A stretch of DNA of 64,000 nt from Acorus gramineus (Eukaryota > Streptophyta > Magnoliopsida > Acorales > Acoraceae), in the NCBI GenBank assembly GCA_030737835.1, contig CM060857.1, forward strand, positions 11,184,457-11,248,456, in the 5' to 3' direction. Under the pieces are notes generated by a model. The model saw only the letters and a list, made by a program, of their open reading frames with translations, was not told the origin of the DNA and searched no databases. This document shows, in pieces, positions 61,111 to 64,000 of the stretch; the stretch's first letter is position 1, and each line of letters starts with the position of its first letter. A program made the translations under genes and the position numbers.

Positions 61111-63572
61111 CTATGATAGGTTAGTTTTACTTATGCTAAATATTAATTTTCATATAAATGATTTAAACGGGTATAACGGGGCAGGGCGGGCTTTGCCCTT
61201 GAATCCCAAACTCGTCCAATATCTTCATTGGATTGGGACGGGTCGGGTTCGGGTTTGACATTCAAGGGACCAAACCTGTCCCAATAGGGTCGGGTCAGGG
61301 TGGGTTTCCCATTTACCCCATCCCACTCCCATCCCTATGTGTGTTTCGTGTAAATTAGGATATCTATGTTTATCTTTTCTTTGGGCTTTCCACAATGTCA
61401 TTTTATTTGCATGCAGATTCCATCAACTGGCTTTGGTGCTCTTACAAAACTACAAATATTGGACTTAAGTGGTAACGTAGGATCATTGCCAGATCCTCCT
61501 GCACTTTCAAGCTTGCCATTTTTGGAAGAACTTTACCTGAGGTGTATATTTGATCAGAAGGAGCATCTTGTCTCTCATATTGTCTCTCATATTACTTGCA
61601 TCCATTTTTCATGCCTGCTTTGATTCCACAGACGAATGCAGTTGCGAGAGGTGCCACCAGAAATACCCAATTTATTGCAATTGCGGATCCTTGACCTAAC
61701 CCAAAATTTCCTTTCGGCGATATCCACGGTAATTGTTAGAAATTGATATGGTCTGTAATTTCCTTGTTCTTTTCCTCAAGTGTAGATTGTGATGCAATGA
61801 TGATCTAACAACCTTAATCTTTTCCTTTTTTGTGTTCCAGTTGTAGCTTTATTAATTGTGAATCTGAAAATTTCCATAGTTACCAGTGATGAATTAAAAA
61901 ATTAGCTGAGATAACCATGAATTTCCAGGCAATTTAAAGAGCAGAATGACTTCTTATTGGATCAATGTACTTATTTATTTGTTCCACCAAGTCAAGATTC
62001 TTTAAAGCTGTCTCTGGTATCTATCATTATCAGGAACAGATGAGAAATTAATGCTGATAAATTTTATCATTATGCTTATTGTTTTTGATGCTATGTTGTG
62101 GTCAACGACTGAAACATTTCTCATTACTTCAATTACAGGAATTTATCAAATTAACATCTCTTACGGAGCTTTACCTTTCTGACAACAACATTGCAGCACT
62201 TCCACCGGAGCTGGTTAGATTTCCTGGTTTCTAATCTCTTTATCCTAAATGGTTAAATTTTACTATCTCAATAAATAATTGATTCTCTGTGCTAATGGTG
62301 CTATTTCAGTTGTGTTCGCTCTGCCGAGTTGCTTTTTTTTTTGGGAAACTAGATGCAGAGAGTTTAATTTGTTGTTGGATCAGTATTTCTATCTCAAGGT
62401 TGAGCTTCAGCTCAACCTGAGATGTTTCTTTTGTTACAATCATATGGCCATTTAAAAAAAAAACAATGAGCTGAATTATCAGAAAATAAAGTTGATTGTA
62501 AATGCTTTTACTTTTTCATCTCTCCTTTTAGCTTGAACATACAGCTATTTATTCCTCTACTTTTTTATGATGACTTAGTTCATGGTATGTTATCTGATCT
62601 ATTACAGCATCCCTGTTTCCAAATATAGTCTAATCATATTTTTGTTTGTTCAAAATTTAATTGCTTAAAGCAGTTTAATGAAAAGTCCCCTAACATGGCA
62701 TTTTACTTCATATTATTTCTATCCAGCCATCAACTGAGTTAACATTTCTCTAAACTGGAAATTTCTTGACAGGGCTTGCTGGAATCCAACATGCAAGTTT
62801 TGAAACTCGATGGAAATCCATTAAGAAGGTAATTTACCGGTTCTTGCTTTGTCCGTCATTCATTCAACAAATAGGGAGCTCGTTGAGCATCATTTGTTTC
62901 TTATAATTAACCCCAACCTTTGGGATTAACTCCTCATCCTGTGTTTAAGAAAACTCAAAACACCTCATGATTGCCTCAAACGTCGAGGACTAAATTTTCC
63001 CACTATTCCTTTAGGCCTTCACTAAAAGACTTTTTAAGTATGTAGAGACTCATCATGAAGCCTTCATAAGAAAGGCATGCACATCACACCATTGCAATGA
63101 GAAGCAACTCAACCAATTTTTGGACAAAGAGCAAGACAATTTATTATTCTTTTCTTGTGCATTCTTACAAGTATATGCACTTCTGTTCTAAATCAAGATA
63201 ATAATTAATAAGTTCAGCATTGATAACAGAGTATGTGAAATAGGCTTAGATGTCAGTGGAGAGGAAATTGAAAATCCAGTTAGTCTCAATAAATTAATCC
63301 ATTCAAGTAAAAGATCTATTGAAGGATCAATGTTGTACAATATTTTGAAACTCGTAAACAACTCTGTCTATTTCTGATATTATACTACCTCTTCATTGTG
63401 AGATATATTGGTTGGTTTTCCAAACCATTTCGCCAAATTCTAGAACAATGGATTGAAACATAATTGTTTGTCTAATCCTCTATGGTGCAGCATTCGGCGT
63501 GCTATCTTAGACCAGGGAACCAAAGCTGTTCTGAAGTATCTGAAGAACAGGATTCCAGACCCTGTAGTTTAA
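52263..63572 (+). CDS. LRRC40-like leucine-rich-repeat protein, 21 exons, 588 aa
   Basis: Exons: 52263-52327, 53055-53118, 53196-53332, 53421-53507, 54644-54719, 54808-54882, 54996-55065, 55143-55220, 55379-55439, 55557-55635, 56729-56819, 58041-58101, 58210-58280, 58501-58574, 58891-59028, 60374-60478, 61417-61541, 61632-61728, 62139-62213, 62773-62828, 63491-63572. They sum to 1767 nt and every phase fits. The protein starts [20 protein letters not shown] and ends NRIPDPVV. Intracellular-type LRRs (LxxLxLxxNxL..LP) run almost end to end from about residue 45, e.g. [14 protein letters not shown] and [18 protein letters not shown], interrupted near 330-365 by a serine-rich linker (exons 13-14). 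There is no signal peptide, kinase or NB-ARC. Size and layout match plant homologues of LRRC40 (Arabidopsis At3g15410 type, about 584 aa). Its role is unknown, probably protein-protein scaffolding in the cytosol or nucleus. Confidence 0.93.
54500..54610 (-). mobile_element. tRNA-like SINE remnant in LRR intron 4
   Basis: Minus-strand text CTCTTAGTAGGATGGTAGAG resembles a pol III box A. It is followed by a weak box B-like AGACCTAGATTGAAAT. It resembles the remnant at 12.33-12.44 kb. No tail or target duplication was resolved. Confidence 0.3.
57328..57660 (+). repeat. 167-bp tandem duplication in LRR intron 11
   Basis: GTGGGAAAATGAAATGATGG near 57325 restarts near 57494. Both units contain AACAGTTTTCTATA and GCGATTATGGATTCAA and end ATGCATAGTTTATGACAAGT. 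Confidence 0.8.
60772..61337. mobile_element. hAT-type MITE in LRR intron 16
   Basis: The 566-bp element begins TAGGGATGGCAACGGGGCGG and its right end reads TAGGGATGGGAGTGGGATGG in reverse complement, an imperfect inverted repeat of hAT type. The flanks CGTGCGTT (60764-60771) and TGTGTGTT (61338-61345) are an 8-bp target duplication with two C/T differences, as expected after methyl-C decay. It contains an AAT microsatellite. Confidence 0.8.
61073..61110 (+). repeat. AAT trinucleotide microsatellite
   Basis: About twelve AAT units inside the hAT-type MITE. Confidence 0.95.
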
Positions 63573-64000
63573 ATGTTGTGGGTGCCATTTTTTTCTTGGT
63601 TTTGTATTTTCTGTATCGATGTAACTTATATTTTGTCAGTGTAATTTTTTATTTTTCTGGTGTTTGGGGTGGCAACAAAGAACGCTTGTGTGCACACGCG
63701 CTGTGTGTGTGTGTGTGTGATGTGATCTGTTGTGGGATTTTCATGAATGCTTTGGATGTTGTGGATTGGAACATGTAATTTTATGGAAGGAGAATAATAT
63801 GATGTGGTGTGATATGATTTTCCATCTCACCAATTGGAGATGGGTAAAACAAAACAATTTATGACAGTACTTGTTTTCTATGTGCCTTTTATTAAACTTT
63901 AAAATGCCTTGTATCAACATAACCTCCTTTTAGTCCATGGAATCTTGGATTCTTTGTGAAAATTCATCATTTTGTTTTGAAAAATAGTGTATGCATCATC
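63573..64000 (+). other. 3' UTR and downstream of the LRR gene
   Basis: The presumed 3' UTR contains a GT microsatellite (63701-63719) and an AATAATATGATG stretch near 63793 that could serve as a polyadenylation signal. No further gene starts before the window ends. Confidence 0.45.

Overview
This is nuclear DNA of a flowering plant. The evidence is intron-rich plant-type genes with GT..AG introns, a beta-expansin, an SPX-less EXS-family protein, a plant LRRC40-like leucine-rich-repeat protein, and a very AT-rich background full of plant transposon debris (LTR fragments, LINE tails, Mutator-like and hAT-like elements, foldback MITEs). The species cannot be fixed from the sequence. There is no bacterial, organellar or CRISPR signal.

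Layout. 0.5-3.7 kb: an isolated long LTR (TGTCAC..GTGACA) with a GC-rich core. 4.1-4.75 kb: two exon-like pieces of an RPA1-type OB-fold with a C4 zinc finger. 6.15-7.86 kb: two retrotransposon LTR ends facing each other across a nearly complete tRNA-Asp(GUC) sequence that carries an encoded CCA. 7.9-13.0 kb: AT-rich repeats. 13.0-16.3 kb, minus strand: a four-exon beta-expansin of the EXPB3 type whose signal-peptide reading frame is broken by one missing base. 16.67-20.87 kb: a Mutator-like element with a perfect 9-bp target duplication and a tandemly duplicated internal segment. 21-26 kb: GC-motif repeat, an inverted copy of two exons of the EXS gene, two foldback elements and a second Mutator-like element, two of these insertions lying only 12 bp apart.

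29.8-39.0 kb, plus strand: a 13-exon gene for an EXS (ERD1/XPR1/SYG1) membrane protein of 475 residues. Its leader exons probably begin near 25.9 kb, and its introns carry a LINE, an hAT-like MITE and a poly-A retro-insertion that duplicated a splice donor. 39-52 kb: duplicated AT-rich DNA, hairpins, MITEs, a TIR element with an apparent minus-strand transcription unit, and a LINE remnant.

52.26-63.57 kb, plus strand: a complete 21-exon, 588-residue LRR protein. The three genes show no functional link. They are ordinary plant genes (cell-wall loosening, membrane transport or trafficking, intracellular LRR scaffold) embedded in transposons. The most unusual structure is the tRNA-bridged inverted LTR pair at 6.2 kb. 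I reconstructed exons by eye, and the phases of the EXS and LRR genes were checked by exon-length arithmetic.
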